This document shows positions 41,754 through 49,632 of a stretch of 64,000 nt of DNA, piece by piece (positions within the stretch are counted from its first letter, which is position 1; the number at the start of each line of letters is the position of its first letter). Position numbers and translations under genes: made by a program. The DNA is taken from contig LNDS01000049.1 of assembly GCA_001464835.1 (NCBI GenBank), positions 1 through 64,000 on the forward strand, given 5' to 3'. The notes under the pieces are model-generated. The model was not told where the DNA came from. It did not search any database and saw only the letters and a program-made list of their open reading frames with translations. This DNA is from Rhizobiales bacterium Ga0077525 (lineage in GTDB: Bacteria; Pseudomonadota; Alphaproteobacteria; Rhizobiales; Xanthobacteraceae).

Positions 41754-43364
41754 CTATTTCAGCTTCTCGCTGACGGCAGCCGCCATGCGGGCGAAAACCG
41801 AGCCCCAGCTTTGCGTCCCGTCCTGCCGGAAGACGCGCAAGCCCGGATACCACGGACTGTCGTCGCGCTGGAGCATCCAGCGCCAGTCGGCGATCGCCGG
41901 TACGGCGGTAAACACCGGTCTACCCAGGGCGCCGGCGAGATGCACAACCGGCGTATCGGGGCCGATTACCAGATCGAGCTGGCTGATGACCGCGGCGGTG
42001 TCGAGAAAGAAGTCGCTGTCCGCGTTCGTGTCGGCGTCGATGGTTCTGATCTTGTCGCGAAAGGCGACGCCGCGGATGTCCTGGACCGGCTGGCCCTTCT
42101 GCAAGGCAATGAGTTCGACGCCGGGCAGCGCCGCGATATCCTTGAACGCGGTCAGCGGAATGTTGCTGTGCGGATTGTCGGTGCCGTCCCAGACGATGCC
42201 GATCCTGAACGGCGCTTCGCCGAGCTTGTCGGCAAAGGCCGCGACGCGTGCCGGGTCGGCCGAGAGGTAAGGCTCGCGCGGCAAGGTCTCCGGCGTGGTC
42301 ATCAGCACCGCCGGTACGCTCGCGAGCGGCAGCCAGCGCAGCGGCCGCTTGCTCTCCAGATCGGCCACGTTGCTGACGACCGTGACGCCTTTCAGCGTCG
42401 ATAGAAGCGGCGCCATGCTCTTGTGCGCCAGCACGACGACGTCGTGCCCCTGCGCCGCCAGCATCGGCGCAAAGCGCGCGAACTGGATGACGTCGGCGAA
42501 ATCCTGATCGGCGACCAGCACCAGACGCTCGCCGGCGCGCGGCGCCGTGCCGTCCCAGCGCGTGTCGGGCAAAGGCGGCTTGTAATCGGGCCCGGTCAAC
42601 TCGAAGCGATGCTCGAGATCGGCGAAGCCCGGCGGCCAGTCGCCGCGCATCAGCTTGATCCGCCCGCGCGCCACATAGGCTTCGTGCAGGCTGCGCTTGA
42701 GCTTGATCGCGCGCGTATAGGACGCCACCGCCTCGTCGAGCCCGGCCGGATCGCCACGGCCGCCCGCCAGCTCGAGCAAAGCCATCTCGCACAAAACGCT
42801 GCCGCGGTTGGCATGGACCTCGGCGACGTCCGGCGACAGCGCGATGGCGCGGTCGAAATCCTTCAGCGCGTCGTCGCGCCGGCCGGCCGATTGCAGCAGG
42901 CCGCCGCGGTTGATCAATTCGAGCGGAGAGTCCGGGGCAAGCTCCAGCGCCTTATCGAAGCTCTTGAGCGCTTCGGCGGGGAGGCCGGCGTCGATCATGA
43001 TATTGGCGCGGTTGGCGTGGGCGGCGGCGAGCTTGGGGTCGAGCGCGATCGCCTGGTCGAGCGCCTTGACCGCTTCCAGCGGCTGGCCGAGCCGGTCCAG
43101 CGCTTGGCCGAGCAGATTGAGCATGCGCGCCTCGGGCGGCACCAGGCTCAAGGCCCGGCGCACCAGATCGACGCCCTGCTTGAACTGGCCTTCCTGGCAG
43201 GCAACCACCGCGACGTAATAGAGCGCGTCGGCGTTCTTCGGGTCCTTTTGCAGGACCTCGCCGTAGCGCTCCATGGCCTGCGGGATCTGGCCCTGCCGGT
43301 GGTGAAAAAGCCCCTGTTGCAGGAGCTGGGCCATGGTCTTGTGGTCGGTCGTCGGGTCGGTCAT
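41754..43364 (-). CDS. TPR protein with a C-terminal glycosyltransferase-like domain
   Basis: A 536-residue protein. The N-terminal half (about residues 10-230) is built of six or so tetratricopeptide repeats, for example AMERYGEVLQKDPKNADALY, then AVKALDQAIALDPKLAAAHA. The C-terminal 280 residues resemble glycosyltransferase family 9-like domains often joined to TPRs, with FRIGIVWDGTDNPHSNIPLT and DLVIGPDTPVVHLAGALGRP. It may glycosylate or scaffold surface polysaccharide or protein. No substrate can be named. It is transcribed toward dps and divergently from pccB (136-bp gap). Confidence 0.85.
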   Translation of the reverse strand: MTDPTTDHKTMAQLLQQGLFHHRQGQIPQAMERYGEVLQKDPKNADALYYVAVVACQEGQFKQGVDLVRRALSLVPPEARMLNLLGQALDRLGQPLEAVKALDQAIALDPKLAAAHANRANIMIDAGLPAEALKSFDKALELAPDSPLELINRGGLLQSAGRRDDALKDFDRAIALSPDVAEVHANRGSVLCEMALLELAGGRGDPAGLDEAVASYTRAIKLKRSLHEAYVARGRIKLMRGDWPPGFADLEHRFELTGPDYKPPLPDTRWDGTAPRAGERLVLVADQDFADVIQFARFAPMLAAQGHDVVVLAHKSMAPLLSTLKGVTVVSNVADLESKRPLRWLPLASVPAVLMTTPETLPREPYLSADPARVAAFADKLGEAPFRIGIVWDGTDNPHSNIPLTAFKDIAALPGVELIALQKGQPVQDIRGVAFRDKIRTIDADTNADSDFFLDTAAVISQLDLVIGPDTPVVHLAGALGRPVFTAVPAIADWRWMLQRDDSPWYPGLRVFRQDGTQSWGSVFARMAAAVSEKLK

Positions 43365-43500
43365 GGGGGGCTTGTAAGCAGGGTTTTGGGGGATGCCAAG
43401 TCTTCCTCAACCCTGCCCTTCACCCCCAACATATGCCTTTTGCAGCGCACCAAACTGGGCCAAACTGCCGGAACGGGGTTTCAAAGGGCTAAAAGACACC

Positions 43501-45033
43501 ATGAAGGACATTCTCGACCGGCTGGAAGAACGGCGCGACGAGGCCCGCTTGGGCGGTGGGCAAAAGCGCATCGAGGCCCAGCACAAACGCGGCAAGTTGA
43601 CCGCCCGCGAGCGTATCGAACTCCTGCTCGACAAGGGCTCGTTCGAGGAGTTCGACATGTTCGTCGAGCACCGCTCCTCCGACTTCGGCATGGAGAAGAC
43701 GAAATTCCCCGGCGACGGCGTCGTGACCGGCTGGGGCACCGTCAACGGCCGCACCGTCTACCTGTTCTCCAAGGATTTCACCGTGTTCGGCGGCTCGCTG
43801 TCGGAGGCGCATGCGCAGAAAATCGTCAAGGTGCAGGACATGGCGCTTAAAGCGCGAGCGCCGGTGATCGGCCTGTTCGACGCCGGCGGCGCGCGCATCC
43901 AGGAGGGCGTCGCCGCGCTCGGCGGCTATGGCGAGGTATTCAAGCGTAACGTCCTGTCCTCCGGCGTCATCCCGCAGATTTCCATCATCATGGGACCCTG
44001 CGCCGGCGGCGACGTCTATTCGCCGGCGATGACCGACTTCATCTTCATGGTGCGCGATACGTCCTACATGTTCGTCACCGGCCCCGACGTGGTGAAGACC
44101 GTGACCAATGAAGTGGTGACGGCCGAGGAACTCGGCGGCGCCTCGATCCACACCACAAAGTCCGGCGTCGCCGACGGTTCGTTCGAAAACGACGTCGAAT
44201 GTCTGTTGCAGATGCGCCGGCTGATCGACTTCCTGCCGGCGAATTTCGAAGCCGGCCCGCCGTCATGGCCGACGCTCGACGATGCCGACCGCATCGACGA
44301 GTCGCTCGACACGCTCATCCCCGACAATCCGAACAAGCCCTATGACATCAAGGAACTGATCCAGAAGGTCGTGGACGAGGGCGACTTCTTCGAGATCTCC
44401 ACCGCCTATGCAAAAAACATCGTCACCGGCTTCGGCCGCATCGCCGGCTCCACCGTCGGTTTCGTCGCCAATCAGCCGATGGTGCTGGCCGGCGTGCTCG
44501 ACAGCGATGCGTCCCGGAAGGCCGCGCGCTTCGTGCGCTTCTGCGATGCCTTCAACATTCCGATCGTCACCTTCGTCGACGTGCCCGGATTCCTGCCCGG
44601 CACCGACCAGGAATATGGCGGCCTCATCAAGCACGGCGCGAAACTTTTGTTCGCCTACAGCCAGTGCACCGTGCCGCTCGTCACCGTCATCACGCGAAAA
44701 GCCTTCGGCGGCGCCTACGACGTGATGGCGTCGAAGCACATCGGCGGCGACGTCAACTACGCCTGGCCGACGGCGCAGATCGCGGTGATGGGCGCCAAGG
44801 GCGCGGTCGAGATCATCTTCCGCGCTGACATCGGCGACAAGGATAAGATCGCGGCGCGCACCAAGGAATACGAGGACCGCTTTCTGTCGCCCTTCGTCGC
44901 CGCCGAGCGCGGCTATATCGACGACGTCATCATGCCGCACTCGACGCGCCGCCGCATCGCCCGCGCGCTGGCCATGCTGAAGAACAAGCACGTCGAGCAG
45001 CCGCGCCGGAAGCACGATAATTTGCCGGTGTGA
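43501..45033 (+). CDS. pccB: Propionyl-CoA carboxylase, beta (carboxyltransferase) subunit
   Basis: The carboxyltransferase half of propionyl-CoA carboxylase, which makes methylmalonyl-CoA. The 510-residue protein has two crotonase-like halves. Oxyanion-hole glycine segments include [20 protein letters not shown] and [20 protein letters not shown]. The substrate-binding STTHTKSGV-type segment is [13 protein letters not shown]. The start [20 protein letters not shown] is family-typical. The matching alpha subunit is at 56033-58036 on the same strand. Confidence 0.93.
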   Translation: MKDILDRLEERRDEARLGGGQKRIEAQHKRGKLTARERIELLLDKGSFEEFDMFVEHRSSDFGMEKTKFPGDGVVTGWGTVNGRTVYLFSKDFTVFGGSLSEAHAQKIVKVQDMALKARAPVIGLFDAGGARIQEGVAALGGYGEVFKRNVLSSGVIPQISIIMGPCAGGDVYSPAMTDFIFMVRDTSYMFVTGPDVVKTVTNEVVTAEELGGASIHTTKSGVADGSFENDVECLLQMRRLIDFLPANFEAGPPSWPTLDDADRIDESLDTLIPDNPNKPYDIKELIQKVVDEGDFFEISTAYAKNIVTGFGRIAGSTVGFVANQPMVLAGVLDSDASRKAARFVRFCDAFNIPIVTFVDVPGFLPGTDQEYGGLIKHGAKLLFAYSQCTVPLVTVITRKAFGGAYDVMASKHIGGDVNYAWPTAQIAVMGAKGAVEIIFRADIGDKDKIAARTKEYEDRFLSPFVAAERGYIDDVIMPHSTRRRIARALAMLKNKHVEQPRRKHDNLPV

Positions 45034-45119
45034 GGCAGACGACCCCTCTTGCCGGATTCTACTTTCGCGCGCAGTCTTGGCCCCATAAGCCGCCACAAGG
45101 CGGCATCAGGGGGAGACAC

Positions 45120-46079
45120 ATGGCCATGCTCACAGCAGGAGTCCGTTTACTCGCCGCCGCCGCCACCGCCGCGCTGATATTCACCGCTCCGGCGCAGGCG
45201 CAATACCCGGAACGCAACATCACGCTGATCGTGCCTTATGGCCCCGGCGGCGGCACCGACATCACCGCGCGCATGCTGGCGCGCGATCTTGAAGCCGCGC
45301 TCGGCAGACCGGTGACGGTGGAGAACCGCGCCGGCGGCGGCGGCTGGGTCGGCTGGGGTGCTTTGGCGCTTGCCAAGCCGGACGGCTACACGATCGGCTA
45401 TCTCAACGTGCCGAGCATGTATGCCGGCTATCTCGACAAGCAGTACAAGCGCACCGAAACGCTCGACAGCTTCACGCCGCTGATGAACCACGTGCTCGAC
45501 TATAATGTCTGGGCGGTGAAGGCGGACTCGCCGTTCAAGAGCGTGAAGGACGTGGTCGAGGCGGCGAAGAAGGCGCCGGACACGCTCACCGTGTCGGCCT
45601 TCGGCGCCGGCTCCGACGATCATCTCGCCATTCTGTCGATGGAGACCGAGAACAAGATCAAGATGATCACCGTGCATCACAAGAGCACGGCCGAGGCCAA
45701 GACCCAGGCGCTCGGCGGCCACATCCATGTGCTGGGCGCCAATATCAGCGAAGTGGCGGAGGAGGCCAAAGCAGGCACCATCCGCATTCTCGGCGTCATG
45801 TCGCCGGAGCGTTCGCGCTTCCTGCCGGACGCCCCGACCTTCAAGGAGCAGGGCTTCAATCAGAACTGGTCGGTGTCGCGCGGCATCGCTGCGCCTGCGG
45901 GCTTGCCGAAGGATGTCGAGGCGAAGCTGGTCGCGGCGCTGGAGAAGACTTTGTCGTCGAAGGAGCACCAGGACAAGGCGGCGTCACTCAGCCTCGAACC
46001 GCGCGTCATCAAGGGCGCCGACTATGTGAAGTTCCTGAAGGACAATGAGGGTTCGACCAAGACGCTGATGGGGTGGTGA
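45120..46079 (+). CDS. Tripartite tricarboxylate transporter substrate-binding protein (Bug family)
   Basis: A 319-residue periplasmic solute receptor. A signal peptide (residues 1-31, hydrophobic LLAAAATAALIFTAPAQAQ) is followed by the Bug-family opening YPERNITLIVPYGPGGGTDI. The mature fold includes AGGGGWVGWGALALAKPDGY, and later RFLPDAPTFKEQGFNQNW. The ATG at 45120 follows GGGGGAGA. Tct membrane genes are absent nearby, so it is an orphan receptor, as is common in this family. The ligand, usually a small carboxylate, is unknown. Confidence 0.9.
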   Translation: MAMLTAGVRLLAAAATAALIFTAPAQAQYPERNITLIVPYGPGGGTDITARMLARDLEAALGRPVTVENRAGGGGWVGWGALALAKPDGYTIGYLNVPSMYAGYLDKQYKRTETLDSFTPLMNHVLDYNVWAVKADSPFKSVKDVVEAAKKAPDTLTVSAFGAGSDDHLAILSMETENKIKMITVHHKSTAEAKTQALGGHIHVLGANISEVAEEAKAGTIRILGVMSPERSRFLPDAPTFKEQGFNQNWSVSRGIAAPAGLPKDVEAKLVAALEKTLSSKEHQDKAASLSLEPRVIKGADYVKFLKDNEGSTKTLMGW

Positions 46080-46207
46080 CCTTCTTCACCTTTCCCTTGT
46101 GGGGCGGGGTGGGGGTCATCGCCGTATCTTGTCATGCGCGGGCAGCCGGGACCGGCCTCTGGCCGGCCCGGCCGTGACAATTTTGGCGTCGCCGGACTGC
46201 CTCATAA

Positions 46208-46230
46208 ATTGCCGGGTCAAGCCCGGCAAT
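46208..46230. repeat. Short rhizobial palindrome (ATTGCCGGG...CCCGGCAAT)
   Basis: A perfect 9-bp inverted repeat ATTGCCGGG/CCCGGCAAT separated by TCAAG and followed by GACAG. It belongs to a hairpin repeat type common between rhizobial genes. The bases before it (46135-46190) hold another GC-rich palindromic fragment (CCGGCCTCTGGCCGG). Confidence 0.55.
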
Positions 46231-46271
46231 GACAGAATGCGAGCCTTGTCGTTCCATCGCAGGAGCAGCCA

Positions 46272-46700
46272 ATGCCCGTCAACGACCGCCCCATCGTCAC
46301 GCGCAAGAACGAGGGCTCGACCAACACCGGCCAGTCCGGCGGCCTGCGGCTGATGACCGGTGTCGGGCCGCAGAACACGCCGGCGACCAAATTATGGTTC
46401 GGCAAGGCGTCGAACCCGCCGGGCTTCCGCTCGCTGCCGCATCATCATGGCGAGGCCGAGACCGGCGCCTATGTGTTGTCCGGCCGCGCCCGCATCTTCT
46501 GGGGGACCGACTATCGGGAGTTCGTCGATCTGTCCGAAGGCGACTTCATGTTCGTGCCGCCCTTTATCCATCACCTTGAATGCAACATGAGCACGACCGA
46601 GGAATTGTGGTGGCTGGCCTGCCGCACGCCGGAGAACATCGTCGTCAATCTGCCGGACATCGACGACGCGATGCTGCAGGGGTATCGAAGGGTGGTGTGA
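46272..46700 (+). CDS. Cupin-domain protein
   Basis: A 142-residue single-domain cupin. The metal-binding motif 1 is in LPHHHGEAETGAYVLSGRAR, with the second histidine set in FMFVPPFIHHLECNMSTTEE. The N-terminus (MPVNDRPIVTRKNEGSTNTG) carries GLRLMTGVGPQN, a pattern seen in small cupins of unknown substrate. A metal-dependent isomerase, dioxygenase or ligand-binding role is possible. It sits downstream of the Bug receptor gene across a repeat-rich gap. Confidence 0.82.
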   Translation: MPVNDRPIVTRKNEGSTNTGQSGGLRLMTGVGPQNTPATKLWFGKASNPPGFRSLPHHHGEAETGAYVLSGRARIFWGTDYREFVDLSEGDFMFVPPFIHHLECNMSTTEELWWLACRTPENIVVNLPDIDDAMLQGYRRVV

Positions 46701-46737
46701 TCGCGCTCGGTGCGCGCCGAAGCGCGCACTCTTCTTT

Positions 46738-46796
46738 ACCCTCCCCCTTGTGGGGCGGGGCGCCCGTCGCGCAGCGAAAACGAGCGGGGTGGGGGT
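46738..46796. repeat. Repeat of the ACCCTCCCCC...GGGGGT type
   Basis: An inverted pair ACCCTCCCCC and GGGGTGGGGGT flanks TTGTGGGGCGGGGCGCCCGTCG-type sequence (given only by its ends). A related fragment (TTTCCCTTGTGGGGCGGGGT) lies at 46091-46110, after the Bug receptor gene. Confidence 0.5.
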
Positions 46797-46833
46797 AATT
46801 GCGTCGCGACGCGAGGGCCGAACCACACTCCAT

Positions 46834-46904
46834 TCGTTCCCGCGAAAGCGGGAATCCAGTTCTTTGGCCAAGCGCTGGGTCCCCGCTTTCGCGGGGACGA
46901 ACGG
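46834..46904. repeat. Rhizobial palindromic repeat (CGTTCCCGCGAAAGCGGG family)
   Basis: CCCGCGAAAGCGGG and CCCCGCTTTCGCGGGG form two facing hairpins inside an outer inverted repeat (CGTTC...GAACG). The inner sequence AATCCAGTTCTTTGG matches the copy at 25121-25234, so both belong to one family. Confidence 0.65.
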
Positions 46905-46923
46905 AGAAACGCGATAGCCGGGC

Positions 46924-46972
46924 CGTCGCCCTTCGAGGCTCGGCCTAACGGCCTCGCACCTCAGGGTGACGG
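46924..46972. repeat. Rhizobial repeat of the GTCGCCCTTCGAGGC...CAGGGTGAC type
   Basis: CGTCGCCCTTCGAGGC and CTCAGGGTGACGGC are imperfect inverted arms around GGCCTAACGGCC. This resembles the frequent rhizobial element that contains CTCAGGATGAGGG-like arms. Confidence 0.45.
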
Positions 46973-46994
46973 CGTGGGGCGGTGCCACTTAGCG

Positions 46995-47026
46995 CGTCAT
47001 GGCCGGGCTTGTCCCGGCCGTGCCAC
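46995..47026. repeat. Rhizobial repeat of the CATGGCCGGG...CCCGGCC type
   Basis: GGCCGGG and CCCGGCC form a 7-bp palindrome around CTTGT, preceded by GCGTCAT. It is the last of four adjacent repeats before the AT-richer gene at 47099. Confidence 0.5.
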
Positions 47027-47098
47027 CCGTGCACCTGAATGCGCAAGAACAAGAACGTCGAGGTGCTAAGGGAAAGGACGATAGGCTGATGTCCCGCG

Positions 47099-47662
47099 AT
47101 GAGCGATGAATTCAAGAACGAAGACCTCAATGATATCTGGCCAAATTTGAGGGGCGCGCAAGACTATTGGTACTGGCGCGATAAGCCAATTATGGAAGCC
47201 GCAGCGGCGGCGAGCGTTCTTCCGCTAGCTGGAATTACAATTGATCAACTTCGTTCTCGTGAGCCTGGTAAGGACCCGCCGGACTGTGAAGGGAATTTTA
47301 AAGGGGAGCGCTGCGGAATTGAGGTAAGTGAGCTGGTGCACGAAAAGACTCTGAAGTCGACGATCAAAGGTAAACCGCAATATTTCAACTGGTGTCGTGA
47401 GGCGCTGATTGCCGCGATCCAAACCAGAATTTCACGCAAAGATCGCCGTGAACTGGTGAAGGGAGGGCCATACCAAAAGTATATTCTAATACTGATCACG
47501 GATGAGTTTATGCTTGGAAGATCGTTAGTAGAAGAGTTTTTAAAAGGTGCAGTCTTTGAAGCTGAGATGATCACAGATGTCGTTCTGGCCTTGGGATACG
47601 ATCCTTCTATTAAAGAGTGCCCGGTATTCTCGCTACCTCTTCGAAGCCCGCGGGGCGATTAG
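47099..47662 (+). CDS. Hypothetical protein of atypical base composition, possibly nuclease-like
   Basis: A 187-residue protein of unrecognised family. Its DNA is clearly richer in A and T than its neighbours, with codons such as ATA, TTA, AGA and AAT that are rare elsewhere in the window, which suggests recent acquisition. The stretch DPPDCEG...CGIEVSEL (residues 55-75) vaguely recalls the D...E-x-x arrangement of PD-(D/E)xK nuclease-like proteins, but the lysine is missing, so this is only a suggestion. No clear ribosome site precedes the ATG. It sits directly after a cluster of repeats. Confidence 0.65.
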   Translation: MSDEFKNEDLNDIWPNLRGAQDYWYWRDKPIMEAAAAASVLPLAGITIDQLRSREPGKDPPDCEGNFKGERCGIEVSELVHEKTLKSTIKGKPQYFNWCREALIAAIQTRISRKDRRELVKGGPYQKYILILITDEFMLGRSLVEEFLKGAVFEAEMITDVVLALGYDPSIKECPVFSLPLRSPRGD

Positions 47663-47722
47663 GGAAACTTAATCCGCAACTGCAGCTTACCCGCGCAATA
47701 CGTCTCGTATTGAACATCGCGC

Positions 47723-48211
47723 CTAAATCTCCTTCCTTCCCCTAAATCTCCCAAACCTCTTCCTCCCCTCACTCCCAAACAACACCACCTCATAGACATC
47801 GCTCGCGCCGGGCACGTCCATGCCCGGCGAACTCTGCGGCATGCCGGGAACGCTCAGGCCAATCGCGCGCGGCTTCTCGGCGAGCAGCTTGCGGATCGAC
47901 GGGTAGGGCACATGGCCTTCGATGACATAACCGCCGATCTCTGCGGTGTGACATGAGGCCAGATCGTCCGGCACGCCGAGGCGCTTCCTGACCTTGTCCA
48001 ACTCTTTGGTCTCGGTCACCTCGACGGTCATGCCGGCCTTGCGCAGATAGTCGATCCAGCCGCCGCAGCAGCCGCAATCCGGGTCCTTGCTGACTTTCAT
48101 TGTCGGCAGGCTGGCAGGTGCGCTCCCTTGCGCCCAACCGCTGCCGGCAAAAACCGGAACGGCCATGAGACCGATGGCAAATCCGCGCCGCGTCAGGGTT
48201 GGCTTGAGCAT
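47723..48211 (-). CDS. DUF411 metal-binding protein, Tat-exported
   Basis: A 162-residue protein of the DUF411 family, periplasmic proteins linked with copper handling. The N-terminus TRRGFAIGLMAVPVFAGSG is a twin-arginine signal. The mature domain has the diagnostic KVSKDPDCGCCGGWIDYLRK motif with three cysteines, then SCHTAEIGGYVIEGHVP and the C-terminal GMPQSSPGMDVPGASDVYEV. The ATG at 48211 has GGAG 6 nt upstream and is preferred to the ATG at 48223. It follows a ribbon-helix-helix gene by 45 nt on the same strand. Confidence 0.85.
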   Translation of the reverse strand: MLKPTLTRRGFAIGLMAVPVFAGSGWAQGSAPASLPTMKVSKDPDCGCCGGWIDYLRKAGMTVEVTETKELDKVRKRLGVPDDLASCHTAEIGGYVIEGHVPYPSIRKLLAEKPRAIGLSVPGMPQSSPGMDVPGASDVYEVVLFGSEGRKRFGRFRGRKEI

Positions 48212-48256
48212 CGTGTTCTCCATTGCAAGTCTTTCAGGGCCGACCCTCGTATACTA

Positions 48257-48529
48257 TCATGATCGCACTCGACGATACGCCGTCGGCGCTTCCGTCTTCC
48301 CATTGGCGAACAACGGCTCAAGATTTTCGCATAGCCCGCAACCGCCATCGCGGCACATGCGAATGTCCCGCGTTGAGCGCGACATCGTCGGGTCGTAATT
48401 GTTGCGGACGCATTCCGCCGCTGCCAGGATTTCCCCAATCAGGGACGACAGGGGACGATCTTGCTCCTGTGCCCAACGGCTCAACCGGGCGTACAGGTCG
48501 GGTTCGATGTTTATGGCGATTTCGGGCAT
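48257..48529 (-). CDS. Ribbon-helix-helix (CopG-like) protein with a cysteine-rich tail
   Basis: A 90-residue protein. Residues 1-40 (MPEIAINIEPDLYARLSRWA, then EQDRPLSSLIGEILAAA) fit a ribbon-helix-helix DNA-binding fold: a beta strand then two helices. The tail has three closely spaced cysteines (MCRDGGCGLCENL) that could bind a metal. The ATG at 48529 has a strong GGGAGG ribosome site 7 nt upstream. Its position directly before the DUF411 metal protein suggests a metal-responsive repressor of that pair, which is inference. Confidence 0.7.
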   Translation of the reverse strand: MPEIAINIEPDLYARLSRWAQEQDRPLSSLIGEILAAAECVRNNYDPTMSRSTRDIRMCRDGGCGLCENLEPLFANGKTEAPTAYRRVRS

Positions 48530-49179
48530 GTCCGGCCTCCCTGGTGGCATCCTAACAAAATCACAACCTCCGATAAAATATCACTTGACTTCCTTCCCAC
48601 TCTCCATAATCCTAGGACCGTTCCACCCAACGAGGGGCGCTGTCATGAGGCGTCATAACGGCGGGGTGGAATGCGGCGCCCGCGGGCGTGCTTCGCAGGC
48701 ACGCGCTCGGGAGGCCCGGGGTAACCGTCCGGACCCACTACGGGGTTCTGCCTTCAATGGCTGGACGCGGTGCGGATGAAGGCTGGCGAAAGCCGGCCGG
48801 ATAGGGGGCCCAGGAGGGCCTCGTTCGCACCCGGAAGCACGGTCCCCGGGACAGAAAAGCCGCACTGGCGCGCCGAGAGGCGCCCGCGCGTCGCCAATGA
48901 CGTGCGGTACTGGCTGAGAAAGCCGCGCCTCACGGCGCGCCATTCCCTCATCTTTGAGGGACCAGGAAAAAGACAGGCGCACCCGGCGCCTCACAAACAA
49001 CACGGGCGGCGGAGCGTTGGCTAATGCGTTCGTCATTCCGGGGCGCGAACGAAGTGAGCGAACCCGGAATGACGAGAATGGGCTGTCTGAAAATCTCATC
49101 GCCGCGTCAGCGCGTCACAACACGGCCGCGCGATTTTTGCTAATGTAGCCGCACGGGAAACCACCAAGGGGACCTGACA
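48530..49179. other. Gene-free region with a structured, GC-rich core (possible non-coding RNA or multicopy element)
   Basis: No gene is convincing in these 650 bases; both strands have open frames, but none has a ribosome site or a recognised domain. A promoter-like TTGACT (48585-48590) with TAATCC 16 bases on precedes a possible structured RNA. TTCCACCC (48621-48628) pairs perfectly with GGGTGGAA (48664-48671). A GCGTGC-TTCGCAG-GCACGC hairpin and several short GC-rich stems follow to about 49020. It ends with a repeat of the GTCATTCC type. Sequence of this character recurs between genes of Bradyrhizobium-like genomes (from memory, not checked). Confidence 0.4.
49032..49073. repeat. Short copy of the GTCATTCCGGGGCG repeat
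   Basis: GTCATTCCGGGGCGCGAACG and the facing GAACCCGGAATGAC form an imperfect palindrome around a short spacer. It shares its outer arms with the 110-bp element at 32246-32355. Confidence 0.6.
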
Positions 49180-49491
49180 ATGGCAAAAATCGAGAATACA
49201 TCGCGCAAGCTCGTGCTCACCGAAGGCGCGACGACGTTGACGCTCGACAAGGATTCCGGCACCGCGGCGTTGCAACGCAAGGTGCTGCTGTGGAGCAAGA
49301 AGCCGGTCGAATTCCCGCTCGCCGACATCGACGACATCGCGGTCAAGTTCGACAAGGACGGCATGTCCGGCGCGCTGATCTATCACAGCGTACTGCACCG
49401 CCGTTCCGGCGAGACTTTGGTGCTCACCACTGGCGAAGCCAAGGACACTGAGGCGACGGTAAAAGAGTTGCGCGGGTTCGTCGGGCTTTAG
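49180..49491 (+). CDS. Conserved hypothetical protein
   Basis: A 103-residue protein without signal peptide or membrane segment. It is predicted to be mostly beta strand, with alternating hydrophobic segments such as KLVLTEGATTLTLDKDSG and ALIYHSVLHRRSGETLVLTT. It may have a PH-like or similar small beta-barrel fold, which is a guess from pattern only. AAGGGGA about 12 nt upstream of the ATG serves as ribosome site. Function is unknown. Confidence 0.7.
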   Translation: MAKIENTSRKLVLTEGATTLTLDKDSGTAALQRKVLLWSKKPVEFPLADIDDIAVKFDKDGMSGALIYHSVLHRRSGETLVLTTGEAKDTEATVKELRGFVGL

Positions 49492-49616
49492 CACTGGCGC
49501 GGACGGGGGTTGTGCGGTTGCACGGCGGCGCGCGCGTATGCGCGAAACGGCGGTCAAGGCGCGGCCTCGCTCTTGTGCGGCAGTTTAGTTCCTGCTTCGA
49601 TACACGCAAAGCGGGT

Positions 49617-49626
49617 GGGGGGGGGG
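49617..49626 (+). repeat. Homopolymer tract of ten G
   Basis: Ten consecutive G residues lie 6 bases before the ATG of the lipase-like gene at 49633, where they also overlap the ribosome-site position. Such tracts are prone to slippage in replication and in sequencing. Confidence 0.9.
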
Positions 49627-49632
49627 CTTCGG

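Larger units (their letters stand above)
46701..47098. other. Repeat-rich intergenic junction
   Basis: This stretch of about 400 bases has no convincing gene. It contains at least four different rhizobial intergenic repeat types in succession (listed separately at 46738, 46834, 46924 and 46995). It ends immediately before an AT-richer orphan gene. Short frames crossing it are composed of repeat sequence and lack ribosome sites. Confidence 0.6.

Noticed and set aside
42423..43850. 475-codon plus-strand frame spanning the TPR gene and pccB
   Set aside because: It is antisense to the TPR gene and out of frame with pccB.
48653..49099. 148-codon minus-strand frame, plus others, in the structured region
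   Set aside because: Frames are open on both strands, lack ribosome sites and domains, and fit structured non-coding sequence better.
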